From Sphingobacteriaceae bacterium UBA6709 (GTDB lineage: Bacteria > Bacteroidota > Bacteroidia > Sphingobacteriales > Sphingobacteriaceae): 48,741 nucleotides of DNA. The notes beneath the pieces were generated by a model that saw nothing but the letters and a program-made list of their open reading frames with translations, had not been told where the DNA came from and ran no database searches. Location: positions 1-48,741 of the forward strand of contig DKIV01000001.1 of assembly GCA_002454425.1 (NCBI GenBank), read 5' to 3'. A program made the translations under genes and the position numbers. Positions 25,754 to 35,224 of this stretch are shown here, piece by piece (position 1 is the stretch's first letter; each line of letters starts with the position of its first letter).

Positions 25754-27385
25754 TTATTTTATAGCCTCGGTTACTGGCTGTCCGATACATGCGTTAGGCG
25801 CTTGTATGTGTAGCAATGCCGCAATAGTTGCTGCAATGTCGGTCATATTTACAGAACGAGCTGTGCTTCCGTGCTGGATGCCCCAGCCCATAAGCACAAA
25901 AGGAATATGCGCATCGTATGGATTCCATGTGCCATGAGACGTTCCTGTTGCCCCACCGCCAAAATATCCCGGCTTAGGGATGATCTGAATTACGCCGCTA
26001 CGATCACGATTATATCCGTTGATGATACGCTCCTTAAGGACAGCGGGAATAGTGCTTTCTGAAACCTTATCAACGTCAACAGCATAAGCTATATCATCCT
26101 GTTGTTCCAACATAGCGACGCACGCAGCTCTGATGGCTGACTCGTCAAGCTTATTAGCTTTAATTACTTTGTTGTTAAGGTTTACCTGGTAGTTACTCAA
26201 TCCTAATACCAGATTATCAACCTTAAACATTTCCTTCAGCGAGCTATTGAGACGTCCCGCCAGACCAGCGGTCTTCAGACTTCCAGCGGGAATATTCTTA
26301 TCCTGAAGAAAGGTGATGTTATGCGCCGCGCCATGATCTGCGGATAAGAATACAGTATAGTTTCCTTTTCCTACTGAAGCATCCAGGAAATTAAGAAACT
26401 TCTCCAGATCTTTGTCTAGACGCAGATAAGTATCTTCAGTTTCAATAGCATTCACCCCAAAGCGATGACCCACATAATCCGTTGACGAACAACTAACAGC
26501 AAGAAAATCGGTGATATCGTCCTTACCCAACTGCTCAGCTTTTATTGCTTCTGTAGCAAGATCGAGGGTTATGGTATTTCCAAAAGGAGTGCTCCTGATC
26601 AAACCAGCATCTTGCGCTTTCATCTTAGACGTTGGAATAGGGAAGGTAGGACTGCTCATACCCTTAAAAGCACCTTCATATTTATTATTATCTGCAGTAC
26701 TCTGTACATACGTATTGATAGGATACAAGGTGTTCCAATCGTTACTCAGATACTTGTCAGCGAGTTTTTTAGCATTAAAGTCCTTCAGCCAGGCAGGCAA
26801 ATCCGTCATGTAATAGGAGCTTGTGATCCAGTTACCACTCTTATCATCATACCAATAAGCAGCATTCGCAGTATGACCCGCCGGCAGAATCCCGCCCCGG
26901 TCCTTCAAGGCAATACCGATTACTTTTGAACGGAAGTTAGTTGCCAAACGCAGCTCATCTGTTACAGTGCTTGCCATGAGGTTTCTGGGAGACATCTTCC
27001 CTGCATCCGAATCACTACCCACACCCTTCACAGTGCTGTCACTCACGCAATAAACTTCCTTACCTGTGTTTTGTATGTAGAAATCGTTACCGGCCATGCC
27101 ATGCAATGCTGGTACAGATCCTGTATATATTGAAGAATGTCCAATAGCCGTTACCGTCGGAATATAGTCAATGTTCGTATTCTCGCAGCTAAAGCCCTCG
27201 TTTAATAGACGTTTAAAACCGCCCGCGCTATAGCGATCTGAATATCTGTACAAATAGTCCCATCGCATTTGATCAACAACAATTCCAACTACCAATTTAG
27301 GACGTTTTACCCCTTGTTGAGCTTGCGCCAGGGCACTGGCCATCGATAATGATAACGCCAGAATAAGAGACTTTCTGAATTTCAT
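25754..27385 (-). CDS. PafA-type alkaline phosphatase family protein
   Basis: A 543-residue secreted phosphatase (signal peptide ending ALAQAQQ). It matches the PafA subgroup of the alkaline phosphatase superfamily: GIVVDQMRWDYLYRY with the first metal Asp, PTVTAIGHSSIYTGSVPALHG with the nucleophile Thr, SSTDYVGHRFG, SADHGAAHN and TSHGTWNPYDAHIPFVLMG with the other metal ligands. It should hydrolyse phosphomonoesters in the periplasm. It sits 43 bases after the riboswitch-controlled receptor, so dephosphorylation of thiamine phosphates before uptake is a reasonable inference. The ATG at 27385 is at the signal peptide; the longer frame upstream lacks one. Confidence 0.9.
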   Translation of the reverse strand: MKFRKSLILALSLSMASALAQAQQGVKRPKLVVGIVVDQMRWDYLYRYSDRYSAGGFKRLLNEGFSCENTNIDYIPTVTAIGHSSIYTGSVPALHGMAGNDFYIQNTGKEVYCVSDSTVKGVGSDSDAGKMSPRNLMASTVTDELRLATNFRSKVIGIALKDRGGILPAGHTANAAYWYDDKSGNWITSSYYMTDLPAWLKDFNAKKLADKYLSNDWNTLYPINTYVQSTADNNKYEGAFKGMSSPTFPIPTSKMKAQDAGLIRSTPFGNTITLDLATEAIKAEQLGKDDITDFLAVSCSSTDYVGHRFGVNAIETEDTYLRLDKDLEKFLNFLDASVGKGNYTVFLSADHGAAHNITFLQDKNIPAGSLKTAGLAGRLNSSLKEMFKVDNLVLGLSNYQVNLNNKVIKANKLDESAIRAACVAMLEQQDDIAYAVDVDKVSESTIPAVLKERIINGYNRDRSGVIQIIPKPGYFGGGATGTSHGTWNPYDAHIPFVLMGWGIQHGSTARSVNMTDIAATIAALLHIQAPNACIGQPVTEAIK

Positions 27386-27428
27386 AGCGGTAAAATTAAC
27401 ACAATCATATAAATTTATGATTAACATA

Positions 27429-29834
27429 TTAGAATCTGAGATTCAAACTAATCATGAAATTGCGCGGAGCCTGCGGATAGTACGCGTTTTCTGTATAAAG
27501 TGTACCGCCATCTATGTAGCGATAAGTATAACCATTGCTCTCGTAAAGCTCGTTAAATACATTGTTTAACTGAAACGCGATTCCCAAATCTTTAATTGAG
27601 CCCACCCTCGAGTTGAACCTTAAGCGAAGGTCGTTAACAAAATAACCCTTAATATCACGCGCTCTGTTAGTGGCAGCATCGATCGTCTGAGCACCATTTG
27701 AGGTGTTATCAAGATATTGACGCCCCACATATTTGCTAAGCATAGCAAGCTCTAACTTCGGAATAAACCGGTAGCTTAACTCGCTGGATGCAATCAGCGA
27801 TGGCGAAAAGGAAATATCCGTATTCTTATATAAGAACTCTTGCTGTCCGGTTTCATCTCCTACGTACTCATAGAAGTTCTTGATCTTATTGCGACTAACC
27901 GTAGCTGTTGCAGCCCAGTTTAAATTTGATAAAATACGCCACTGTCCATCCAGCTCGACGCCCAGGCGATAACTATCAGCAACGTTCTGACGAGGGTATG
28001 CCCCAACGTCATTAATCTTTCCTGTTGACACCAGCTGATCCTTATAAATCATAGCGTATAAATTGGCACCGAACGAATAGTTTATTCCTCTGGTACGATA
28101 GCCCGCTTCAATATCGTGTAATTTCTCTGCCCGGGGTCTTGAATTAGCACTTGACTCTGTAAAATCATCCCGATTAGGCTCCTTGTGGCCAAGCGCCCAG
28201 GAGGCATACAGATTGTTAGTCGGATCGATAAACCAGGTTAAGCCAAGCTTAGGATTAAAGAAATTCATCGTTACCGACTGCTGAACATTTCGTAGGTTCC
28301 GGTCATTTCCTAAAAATGAATAATATACTCTTCGATATTGAATATCGGCAAACAAGCTCACATTATTAATCTGGTAATTGGCTCGCAGGTAGGAATTAAA
28401 ATCCTTCTTTACCGCGTCATTATCATAATAACGCAAACGTGACGACATATTGCCAGCTGACATATCTACGTAAGGCACCTCGGCCCACACAACTTCTCCA
28501 AAATGCTTACCCCGATACTCATTATACGCTCCGCCCAAAACAAAATCCAGATTCGCTGACGGCTTGTATATCAGCGAGTAGGTCATTCCATAAAAATGAT
28601 TTCTCAACCAGCGTCGTCTTACAAGATTGGCAGTCTCAGCCGTCTGTCCATTTACTATTGGCGCCGTAATATTATAGTTCTTCAAGCTATCCTGATTCAT
28701 AAACTCTTCATAATAACCTCTTCCGTATGTATAATGCAGAGCTGTATTTAACGTAAGCTCTTTGTTGAAGGTGTGTGAATAATGCAACTGGTAATGATCC
28801 TGCTGATAATTATCCGTCTGATCTTCATAGGTGTAATAATTATAAGTACGGTTATTATCAAGAATGGACTCAGGAACCCCATACCATGACTGGTAGGTTT
28901 TTTCCTTTCCGGAAAAGACATTCGCTCGCAGCAAATCGTTTTTACCATAATAAGCTGCTGAAGCGAAAAAGGACTTAAGGTTTGAAGATGCCCTGTCAAC
29001 ATAGCCATCCGACTTAATTTGCGAAAGACGGCCATCGAAAGTGAAATGATCATTTATTAGCCCCGTCCCAAGGCTAAGCGTATTCTTTAACGAATTATAT
29101 GACCCGAAACTATTGTTAAGCTCTGCATAAGCAGAGTCACGACGCGTGGTTGTTTGAATGTTCAGACTTCCACCAAAAGCTCCCGCACCATTAGTTGAGG
29201 TGCCTAGCCCCCGCTGAATTTGGATATTATCTATCGAAGAGGCGAAATCAGGTAAATTCACAAAAAAAGAACCCTGACTCTCAGCATCATTAAGCGGAAT
29301 TCCGTTCACCGTAACATTGATACGTTGAGCATCAGACCCTCGCATGCGGATGCTTGTATAACCAATGCCCGCTCCCGCGTCAGAACTGACAACAATGGAC
29401 GGCGTTTGGTTGAGCATATAAGGAATATCCTGCCCGATGTTATACTTCTCCAGCTCCTTCTTACTCATATTTCTGTAGGTCGTAGCTGAATTCTCCGACG
29501 CTCGTGTACCTTTCACAATAACTTCGTCGGCAAGATACGCGTTCGTGTTCAGCTGAAAACTAACATCAACGTCTGCCGTAACAGTAATGATGCGGCTGAT
29601 GGAGCGATAGCCTATAAAACTGACCTTAACTTCATGGCTTCCCTTTCTTACATTAGAAACGGTAAATGCACCGCGTCCATCCGTTACCACATGTCGATTT
29701 CCAATTAACACGCTTGCTCCCGGCAATACTCCCTGCCCGTTCTTATCACTTACAGTTCCACGCACAGTAAATTGCGCCCATAATGCAAAAGGCAACAGCA
29801 TCGCTCCCAGAGCGATCAATAAACTTCTTTTCAC
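27429..29834 (-). CDS. TonB-dependent outer-membrane receptor, predicted thiamine transporter
   Basis: About 801 residues: signal peptide (KRSLLIALGAMLLPFALWA), a CarboxypepD_reg-like domain (FTVRGTVSDKNGQGVLPGASV to SFIGY), a plug domain (IGYTSIRMRGSDAQRINVTVNGIPL to GAFGGSLNIQT) and a beta-barrel ending in Phe (NFMISLNLRF). It lacks a SusD partner, so it is of the vitamin/metal type rather than a polysaccharide type. The TPP riboswitch directly upstream predicts thiamine or thiamine phosphates as ligand. I start at GTG 29834 because it begins the signal peptide; an upstream in-frame extension (to a TTG at 29939) is a translation of the riboswitch itself. Confidence 0.9.
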   Translation of the reverse strand: MKRSLLIALGAMLLPFALWAQFTVRGTVSDKNGQGVLPGASVLIGNRHVVTDGRGAFTVSNVRKGSHEVKVSFIGYRSISRIITVTADVDVSFQLNTNAYLADEVIVKGTRASENSATTYRNMSKKELEKYNIGQDIPYMLNQTPSIVVSSDAGAGIGYTSIRMRGSDAQRINVTVNGIPLNDAESQGSFFVNLPDFASSIDNIQIQRGLGTSTNGAGAFGGSLNIQTTTRRDSAYAELNNSFGSYNSLKNTLSLGTGLINDHFTFDGRLSQIKSDGYVDRASSNLKSFFASAAYYGKNDLLRANVFSGKEKTYQSWYGVPESILDNNRTYNYYTYEDQTDNYQQDHYQLHYSHTFNKELTLNTALHYTYGRGYYEEFMNQDSLKNYNITAPIVNGQTAETANLVRRRWLRNHFYGMTYSLIYKPSANLDFVLGGAYNEYRGKHFGEVVWAEVPYVDMSAGNMSSRLRYYDNDAVKKDFNSYLRANYQINNVSLFADIQYRRVYYSFLGNDRNLRNVQQSVTMNFFNPKLGLTWFIDPTNNLYASWALGHKEPNRDDFTESSANSRPRAEKLHDIEAGYRTRGINYSFGANLYAMIYKDQLVSTGKINDVGAYPRQNVADSYRLGVELDGQWRILSNLNWAATATVSRNKIKNFYEYVGDETGQQEFLYKNTDISFSPSLIASSELSYRFIPKLELAMLSKYVGRQYLDNTSNGAQTIDAATNRARDIKGYFVNDLRLRFNSRVGSIKDLGIAFQLNNVFNELYESNGYTYRYIDGGTLYTENAYYPQAPRNFMISLNLRF

Positions 29835-29886
29835 AAAAATTAAATAACAACAGTTAAACACAACATACGCAAGGGTTACGCATGCT

Positions 29887-30032
29887 CTTAACTTACCAGT
29901 CCCTACGCCGGCATTATCCGGATCAGGTGCCCGACGCAATCATGTTTGCTACATGTTACTGTCGGTGGGTATAATCTCAGCCTTTATTCGTGTCTCTCTA
30001 AATAGTTCAGAAAGAACAAGGCACCCCTTAAG
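29887..30032 (-). promoter_or_regulatory. TPP (THI-element) riboswitch
   Basis: The minus strand carries the conserved thi-box blocks in order: GGGGTGCC (30020-30027), GGCTGAGA then ACCC (around 29969-29982), and ACCTGATCCGG with ATAATGCCGGCGTAGGGA (29900-29927). Short flanking complementary bases CTTAA/TTAAG (30028-30032, 29887-29891) could close the stem. It lies between a perfect promoter element and the receptor's GTG start about 50 bases downstream. I see no strong terminator hairpin in that gap, which favours control of translation or of a structure I cannot resolve by eye. Confidence 0.95.
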
Positions 30033-30038
30033 ACAGCG

Positions 30039-30046
30039 CAAAGATA
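30039..30046 (-). promoter_or_regulatory. -7 promoter element for the thiamine locus
   Basis: TATCTTTG on the minus strand matches TAnnTTTG exactly. It places the transcription start at about 30033, at the 5' edge of the riboswitch fold. Confidence 0.65.
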
Positions 30047-30164
30047 ACAGGAAAAACCACTTATGTAAAGAAAAAGTGACCACTGACACATTTTGATTTT
30101 CATAGTTTTCTCATTAAGTTTATTGCCTTTTGCTGGAACACCGCCATTAGATGTATTAGTTGAG

Positions 30165-33059
30165 ATGTTAAGAGTTGATAGTTCTAAACCATATAAGATT
30201 GTTTATTCTTTATGCAGGCATGAATACCTTGGATTTCTGGTTGAGCCTCATGTGGTGCAACTGAACCCTGACGGCGACTTCTCTCTTACTCATCAAAGAC
30301 TCTTCAGCAACACCGCTTCTGAGTTCCGTGATCTTGATGATACGGATCTTAAACTTATTAAAATCCTTGATCTTACAGAACAAGGAAGTCTCATCAAGCG
30401 ATTCTATAAAAAAGCGATCCGCCCTATTGAATTCTTCAGCAACGTATATAATGAAGAGATGCATAAGGTGTTTCGCAAATCCATAGACAAGCGACTCATA
30501 GAAGTATTCGGACTTCTTCAGAGTAAACCTTTCTACCAAATGAGCAAGGAAGGCTGGCCCGTCGAGAAAAAACTCGCAATCGCCAGCGAACCGGCAACGG
30601 TACTGTTCCACTTCCGACGCAGCGAGTCTGAAACCCGTTATTTTCCTACAATAAAATATCAGGGTAATCGCATCCAGTTTATATTTCGCGATGCCCACAT
30701 CATCTGTAATGATCCGGCCTGGATGCTGCTTGAAGAAATCCTGTATTATTTCGAGGGTGATATGGAAGGCAAAAAATTACAACCCTTCCTCAATAAGAGC
30801 CATATCTCAATCTCTAAAAATGCGGAGCATACGTACTTTGAGCGCTTCGTAGCTCCTCTCATCGAGAAACATCACGTGTACGCGGAAGGCTTCGACATTA
30901 ACACCGAAAACTTCCATGTTCAATCGATCCTGAACTTTAAGTATCAAGCAGCAAAAACATCTACGTTCTCGTTGTGCTTTAAGTATGGGGAGTACACATT
31001 TCCCTCTGATGGAGAAAGCCGGGTATCAGTGAAATTAGAATACCTCGAGGATGAAGACAAGTATATATTTCATCGCATAAAACGGAATATAAAGTTTGAA
31101 ACGGCTGTATTAAACAAACTCATATCCTTGGGATTGCGACAACACGACTCCATGTTCTCTTATCTCGAAGCTCCGGCAAAGGGCGAGGAAGATGCTACAC
31201 TTGCTGCTGTTAGCTGGTTAGGTGAAAACATGCTGGAGCTTGAGGCCAGCAACATCCTTGTTGAACAAATAAGTACCGACAAGAGATTTCTTCTTGGAAA
31301 AAGCACAGTAAGCCTTGAAATCAAGGAGAACAATGACTGGTTCGACCTGCAGGCAACAGTTTGCTTTGGCGACTTTTGCTTCCCTTTCATGGAACTGCGC
31401 CACCATATCGTAAATAAGATTAAAGAATTTGAACTCCCCAATGGAGAGATCGCTGTAATTCCAGAAGAATGGTTCGCCCAATACGGTAACCTTTTTGGCT
31501 TTGCAGAAAAATCCGGCGAGCATTTACGTTTGAAACGTCATCATGTAGGCCTGCTTCAGGAATATGTAAACGCCGAACTGGCATCAATAGCTATGGACCG
31601 GAAGCTGCAGAAGCTCGCCGATTTCGATGAAATTGAAGACATGCCTCCTCCAGAAAATTTCAGGGGAACACTACGCCCCTATCAAAAAGCAGGGTTCAAT
31701 TGGTTCCTCTTTCTGAAGAAGTATAACTTCGGAGGTTGCCTGGCCGACGATATGGGGCTTGGCAAAACCGTGCAGACGCTGGCATTTCTACAAAAACTAA
31801 AGGAAGACGCTCCCCAGGGACAAACGCTTACCTCCCTGATTATTATGCCAACCTCGCTAGTATATAATTGGAGTCAGGAAGCGCATAAGTTTGCCCCCGG
31901 CATGACTGTATTGAACTATACGGGCTCGGCACGCTGCCGCGACTTAACACAGTTTCAATCCGTTGATCTTGTACTAACTACTTACGGCATTGTCAGGCTC
32001 GACTCCGAGTTCCTCGAGTCATTCTGCTTCAACTACATCATTCTTGATGAAAGCCAAAACATCAAGAACGCGGACTCCAAATCTTTTAAATCTGTCAAAC
32101 GGCTTAAGTCCCTCCATAAGCTGGTACTCAGTGGTACCCCGGTAGAGAACTCAGTGAATGACTTATGGACACAAATGTCTTTCATTAATCCCGGCTTACT
32201 GGGCAGTCGAACTTATTTTCAGGAAAACTTCGTAACTCCCATAGAGAAAAAAAAGGATGAAGATAAAGCCCGCAAATTGCAATCTATTATCAAGCCCTTT
32301 GTCCTGCGTCGCACCAAAGACCAGGTTGCACGTGAATTACCCGACAAACTGGAGCAAATATTCTATTGCAGTATGAGCGAGGAACAAGCGGAAGTTTACG
32401 AAAGCGTAAAATCTGAATACAGAAATGAGCTCATAAAGAATCTCGAAAATGCTTCCATGCAACGTTCATCGATTCAGATTCTTCAGGGCCTCACCAAGTT
32501 ACGCCAGATCGCAAATCATCCCAGGCTTGTTGACGATGGCTATGAAGGCCTTTCAGGGAAATTTGAATCAGTAACAGAAAACTTGCTGAATGTACTCTCC
32601 GAGGGGCATAAGGTACTCGTCTTTTCCCAGTTCGTACGCCAGCTTGACCTGTATTGCGCATATCTGGATCGCCAGCAAGTGCCATATCTATATCTTGATG
32701 GTGCTACTAAAAACAGGGGAGATATTGTCGACGAGTTTCAGAAAAACAAAGATATCAAGCTTTTCCTTATCTCCCTGAAGGCCGGAGGAGTGGGTCTGAA
32801 TCTCACCGAAGCTGACTATGTATTCATTCTTGATCCTTGGTGGAACCCTGCTGTAGAGCAACAGGCAGTAGACAGAACACACCGTATAGGACAAAAAAAC
32901 AAAGTGTTTATTTATAAGTTTATCACGAAAGATAGTGTAGAAGAGAAAATCCTTCTGCTTCAGAATAGAAAACGGTCACTGGCTGAATCATTAATTACTA
33001 CCGAGGAGAGCTTCGTAAAGTCATTGAGTGCCGAAGATATCCGGGAAATACTTAATTAG
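30165..33059 (+). CDS. SNF2-family DNA-dependent ATPase/helicase
   Basis: A 964-residue Swi2/Snf2 protein. The first 500 residues form a poorly characterised Bacteroidetes N-terminal region (starting MLRVDSSKPYKIVYSLC). The ATPase core begins near TLRPYQKAGFNWFLFL with Walker A LADDMGLGKTVQTLAFL, a DESQ Walker B (FNYIILDESQNIKN), LSGTPVENSVNDLW, then the second RecA domain with VFSQFVRQLDLY and WWNPAVEQQAVDRTHRIGQ. It likely remodels protein-DNA complexes or acts at RNA polymerase or replication machinery (inference). Start set at ATG 30165 over an upstream TTG. Its stop codon overlaps that of aat on the other strand. Confidence 0.92.
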   Translation: MLRVDSSKPYKIVYSLCRHEYLGFLVEPHVVQLNPDGDFSLTHQRLFSNTASEFRDLDDTDLKLIKILDLTEQGSLIKRFYKKAIRPIEFFSNVYNEEMHKVFRKSIDKRLIEVFGLLQSKPFYQMSKEGWPVEKKLAIASEPATVLFHFRRSESETRYFPTIKYQGNRIQFIFRDAHIICNDPAWMLLEEILYYFEGDMEGKKLQPFLNKSHISISKNAEHTYFERFVAPLIEKHHVYAEGFDINTENFHVQSILNFKYQAAKTSTFSLCFKYGEYTFPSDGESRVSVKLEYLEDEDKYIFHRIKRNIKFETAVLNKLISLGLRQHDSMFSYLEAPAKGEEDATLAAVSWLGENMLELEASNILVEQISTDKRFLLGKSTVSLEIKENNDWFDLQATVCFGDFCFPFMELRHHIVNKIKEFELPNGEIAVIPEEWFAQYGNLFGFAEKSGEHLRLKRHHVGLLQEYVNAELASIAMDRKLQKLADFDEIEDMPPPENFRGTLRPYQKAGFNWFLFLKKYNFGGCLADDMGLGKTVQTLAFLQKLKEDAPQGQTLTSLIIMPTSLVYNWSQEAHKFAPGMTVLNYTGSARCRDLTQFQSVDLVLTTYGIVRLDSEFLESFCFNYIILDESQNIKNADSKSFKSVKRLKSLHKLVLSGTPVENSVNDLWTQMSFINPGLLGSRTYFQENFVTPIEKKKDEDKARKLQSIIKPFVLRRTKDQVARELPDKLEQIFYCSMSEEQAEVYESVKSEYRNELIKNLENASMQRSSIQILQGLTKLRQIANHPRLVDDGYEGLSGKFESVTENLLNVLSEGHKVLVFSQFVRQLDLYCAYLDRQQVPYLYLDGATKNRGDIVDEFQKNKDIKLFLISLKAGGVGLNLTEADYVFILDPWWNPAVEQQAVDRTHRIGQKNKVFIYKFITKDSVEEKILLLQNRKRSLAESLITTEESFVKSLSAEDIREILN

Positions 33060-33697
33060 AGATCTTCCGCATGAAGATATTTCAAAAATGTCTGTCTGTC
33101 TATCATGCGTGCTCCCATGCTTTCAAGATGTTCAGTATATAACTGACAATCTATAAGTCGTGGTTTCTGTGTTGTACAAAGCCAGATCAACGCCGCTTTC
33201 GATGCGTTACTTACATGGCTGAACATACTCTCGCCACAAAATACATCGCCTACCCGCACGCCATATAAGCCCCCCACCAAGCGATCATCCTGCCATACCT
33301 CCACAGAATCAGCCTGTCCACTGCGATGAAGTCTCAAATAAGCATCTTGCATGTCTTCCGTGATCCAGGTACCATCCTGATCTTTCCTGACTTTTGTAGC
33401 ACATGCCTTGATCACCTGCTCAAAGGCTTCGTTCATACTAATCCTGAACATTCCTGAGCGCATAATTTTACGCATGCTCTTACTCTGAACAAGTTCCTCC
33501 GGAAAGATTACAAAGCGCTCATGCGGCGAATACCATAATATGGGCGTTTCCTCTGAAAACCACGGAAAAATTCCCTGTCTATAAGCCTCTCGCAAACGAT
33601 CTTCCGACAGGTCCCCACCTACAGCAAGCAAGCCGTCATCCTCCGCCAGCTCCGGATCGGGAAACAACAGCAACGCTTTATCAAGTTCAAAAATCAT
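33056..33697 (-). CDS. aat: Leucyl/phenylalanyl-tRNA-protein transferase
   Basis: Adds Leu or Phe from tRNA to N-terminal Arg/Lys of proteins, marking them for ClpSAP degradation (N-degron pathway). 213 residues, normal length. Landmarks are FPDPELAEDDGLLAVGGDLS, GIFPWFSEETPILWYSPHERFV, FCGESMFSHVSNASKAAL and LIDCQLYTEHLESMGARMI. The ATG at 33697 matches the family N terminus MIFELDKALLLFPDP and follows a perfect -7 element. The stop codon overlaps the SNF2 gene's stop codon by 3 bases (tail-to-tail). Confidence 0.96.
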   Translation of the reverse strand: MIFELDKALLLFPDPELAEDDGLLAVGGDLSEDRLREAYRQGIFPWFSEETPILWYSPHERFVIFPEELVQSKSMRKIMRSGMFRISMNEAFEQVIKACATKVRKDQDGTWITEDMQDAYLRLHRSGQADSVEVWQDDRLVGGLYGVRVGDVFCGESMFSHVSNASKAALIWLCTTQKPRLIDCQLYTEHLESMGARMIDRQTFLKYLHAEDL

Positions 33698-33702
33698 CCG
33701 CG

Positions 33703-33710
33703 CAAAGGTA
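33703..33710 (-). promoter_or_regulatory. -7 promoter element for aat
   Basis: TACCTTTG on the minus strand matches TAnnTTTG exactly and ends 5 bases before the aat ATG, predicting a leaderless or nearly leaderless transcript. Confidence 0.6.
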
Positions 33711-33828
33711 CTATTGTCATCGATTCTTTCTATGGCGAAAATTTGAAGCCCTCCCAATATGTCTGAATAATTTCCGGAATTTAAACTTATACGTAGAGTC
33801 ATTGTCTTATAAGCATTTACGAAATACC

Positions 33829-35220
33829 ATGGAGGCTATCGATAATCCAGCACGCGTTAAGCACTTATATTCCAGAATGACTTTTGGTCTTCATTACGCT
33901 GAATATAAGAAAATGAGCAAGAGTAGCCCCGCAACAGTAGTAAAGCTCTTATTTGACGATAGCAGAAATAACATCCCCCTCGATGAGATAAAAGAACTAT
34001 TGGTGCGTCCTATGCCTCGCAACGGCGCGTCCGACGACGAGGTTCGTGCCTTCATTCAAAAACGAAACCAACAGGAACGTGCGGTAAACATCGCCTGGAT
34101 GCAACGCCTGGCAACCACAACAAGTCCTTTGCGAGAAAAGATGACCCTCCTTTGGCACGGCCATTTCGCCTGCCGCGTAAATAATGGGTACTATCTTCAA
34201 CACCTGAATAACATTCAAAGAACACATGCTCTAGGGAATTTCCGAACCCTGCTTCTGGAGGTTTCTCAAAGTCCGGCGATGCTCTCATTCCTAAATAATC
34301 AACAAAACAGAAAAGGACATCCCAACGAGAACTTTGCCCGCGAGCTGATGGAACTGTTTACCCTCGGCAGGGGCCATTACACGGAACAAGACATCCGCGA
34401 ATCTGCACGCGCATTTACTGGCTGGCAGTATCGCGGACAAAGTGGAGAGTTCTTTTTTAATACCAAGCAACATGACAATGGCATCAAGCAGTTTCTTGGA
34501 ACATCGGGAAACTTTCAAGGCGAGGACATCATCGACATTATCCTTAAGAATAAGCAAACGGCACGCTTTGTTGCCGGAAAAGTATATCGCTTCTTTGTTA
34601 ACGATGTTGCAAACGATGCTCATATAGAAGAGATGACCGAAGTATTTTATAACTCAGGCTATGAGATCAAGCCCATGTTACAGAAAATGCTGAACAGCGA
34701 CTGGTTCTACGCCCCGCAGAATGTGGCTAATAAAATCAAGTCGCCCGTAGAGCTTATCACCGGACTAAACAGGCAGTTTGCCATACACTACGAAAAACCG
34801 GATGTATTATTACAAATCCAACGATCTTTAGGACAGGCTTTGTTCTATCCTCCGAATGTTGCTGGCTGGACCGGTGGGCGTGCATGGATCGACAGCTCAA
34901 GTCTTATGGCGAGGATGAAACTCCCGTCGACACTTCTTAACGGAGGCGTACTTGAGCTCATGGCAAAAGCGGATCCCGAGGATGAAGCTTTTATTGCCGC
35001 GGCCAGAAAGCAACAAACAAAAAACGAACAACGTATTCAGACAAGCGCTGACTGGTCCGTATATACCAGGAAGATGCCAGAGGACATCCGAGCAGCAGAT
35101 CTGGCAAAATTTCTTTTAGCCCCCGCAACATCCAATGCCTACATTAATACCATTAAAGGCAATGATATCAGAACAATGACCATTCAACTGATTAGTAGTC
35201 CGGAATATCAACTATGTTAG
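33829..35220 (+). CDS. DUF1800 family protein
   Basis: A 463-residue protein of the DUF1800 family, whose function is unknown and which is almost always encoded next to a DUF1501 protein, as here. Landmarks are HLYSRMTFGLHYAEYKKM at the start, LREKMTLLWHGHFAC, NENFARELMELFTLGRGHYTEQDIRESARAFTGWQY, and PPNVAGWTGGRAWIDSSSLMARM. No clear signal peptide is visible with the ATG at 33829; a TTG at 33802 would add 9 residues and does not supply one. It is 4 bases upstream of the DUF1501 gene, so the pair forms an operon. Confidence 0.88.
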   Translation: MEAIDNPARVKHLYSRMTFGLHYAEYKKMSKSSPATVVKLLFDDSRNNIPLDEIKELLVRPMPRNGASDDEVRAFIQKRNQQERAVNIAWMQRLATTTSPLREKMTLLWHGHFACRVNNGYYLQHLNNIQRTHALGNFRTLLLEVSQSPAMLSFLNNQQNRKGHPNENFARELMELFTLGRGHYTEQDIRESARAFTGWQYRGQSGEFFFNTKQHDNGIKQFLGTSGNFQGEDIIDIILKNKQTARFVAGKVYRFFVNDVANDAHIEEMTEVFYNSGYEIKPMLQKMLNSDWFYAPQNVANKIKSPVELITGLNRQFAIHYEKPDVLLQIQRSLGQALFYPPNVAGWTGGRAWIDSSSLMARMKLPSTLLNGGVLELMAKADPEDEAFIAAARKQQTKNEQRIQTSADWSVYTRKMPEDIRAADLAKFLLAPATSNAYINTIKGNDIRTMTIQLISSPEYQLC

Positions 35221-35224
35221 ACTT

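Noticed and set aside
25707..25790. N-terminal extension of thiE from the ATG at 25790
   Set aside because: It overlaps the phosphatase gene end and the terminator-like hairpin and has no family similarity.
29835..29939. N-terminal extension of the TonB receptor
   Set aside because: It would translate the TPP riboswitch core and starts at a TTG; the signal peptide begins at the GTG at 29834.
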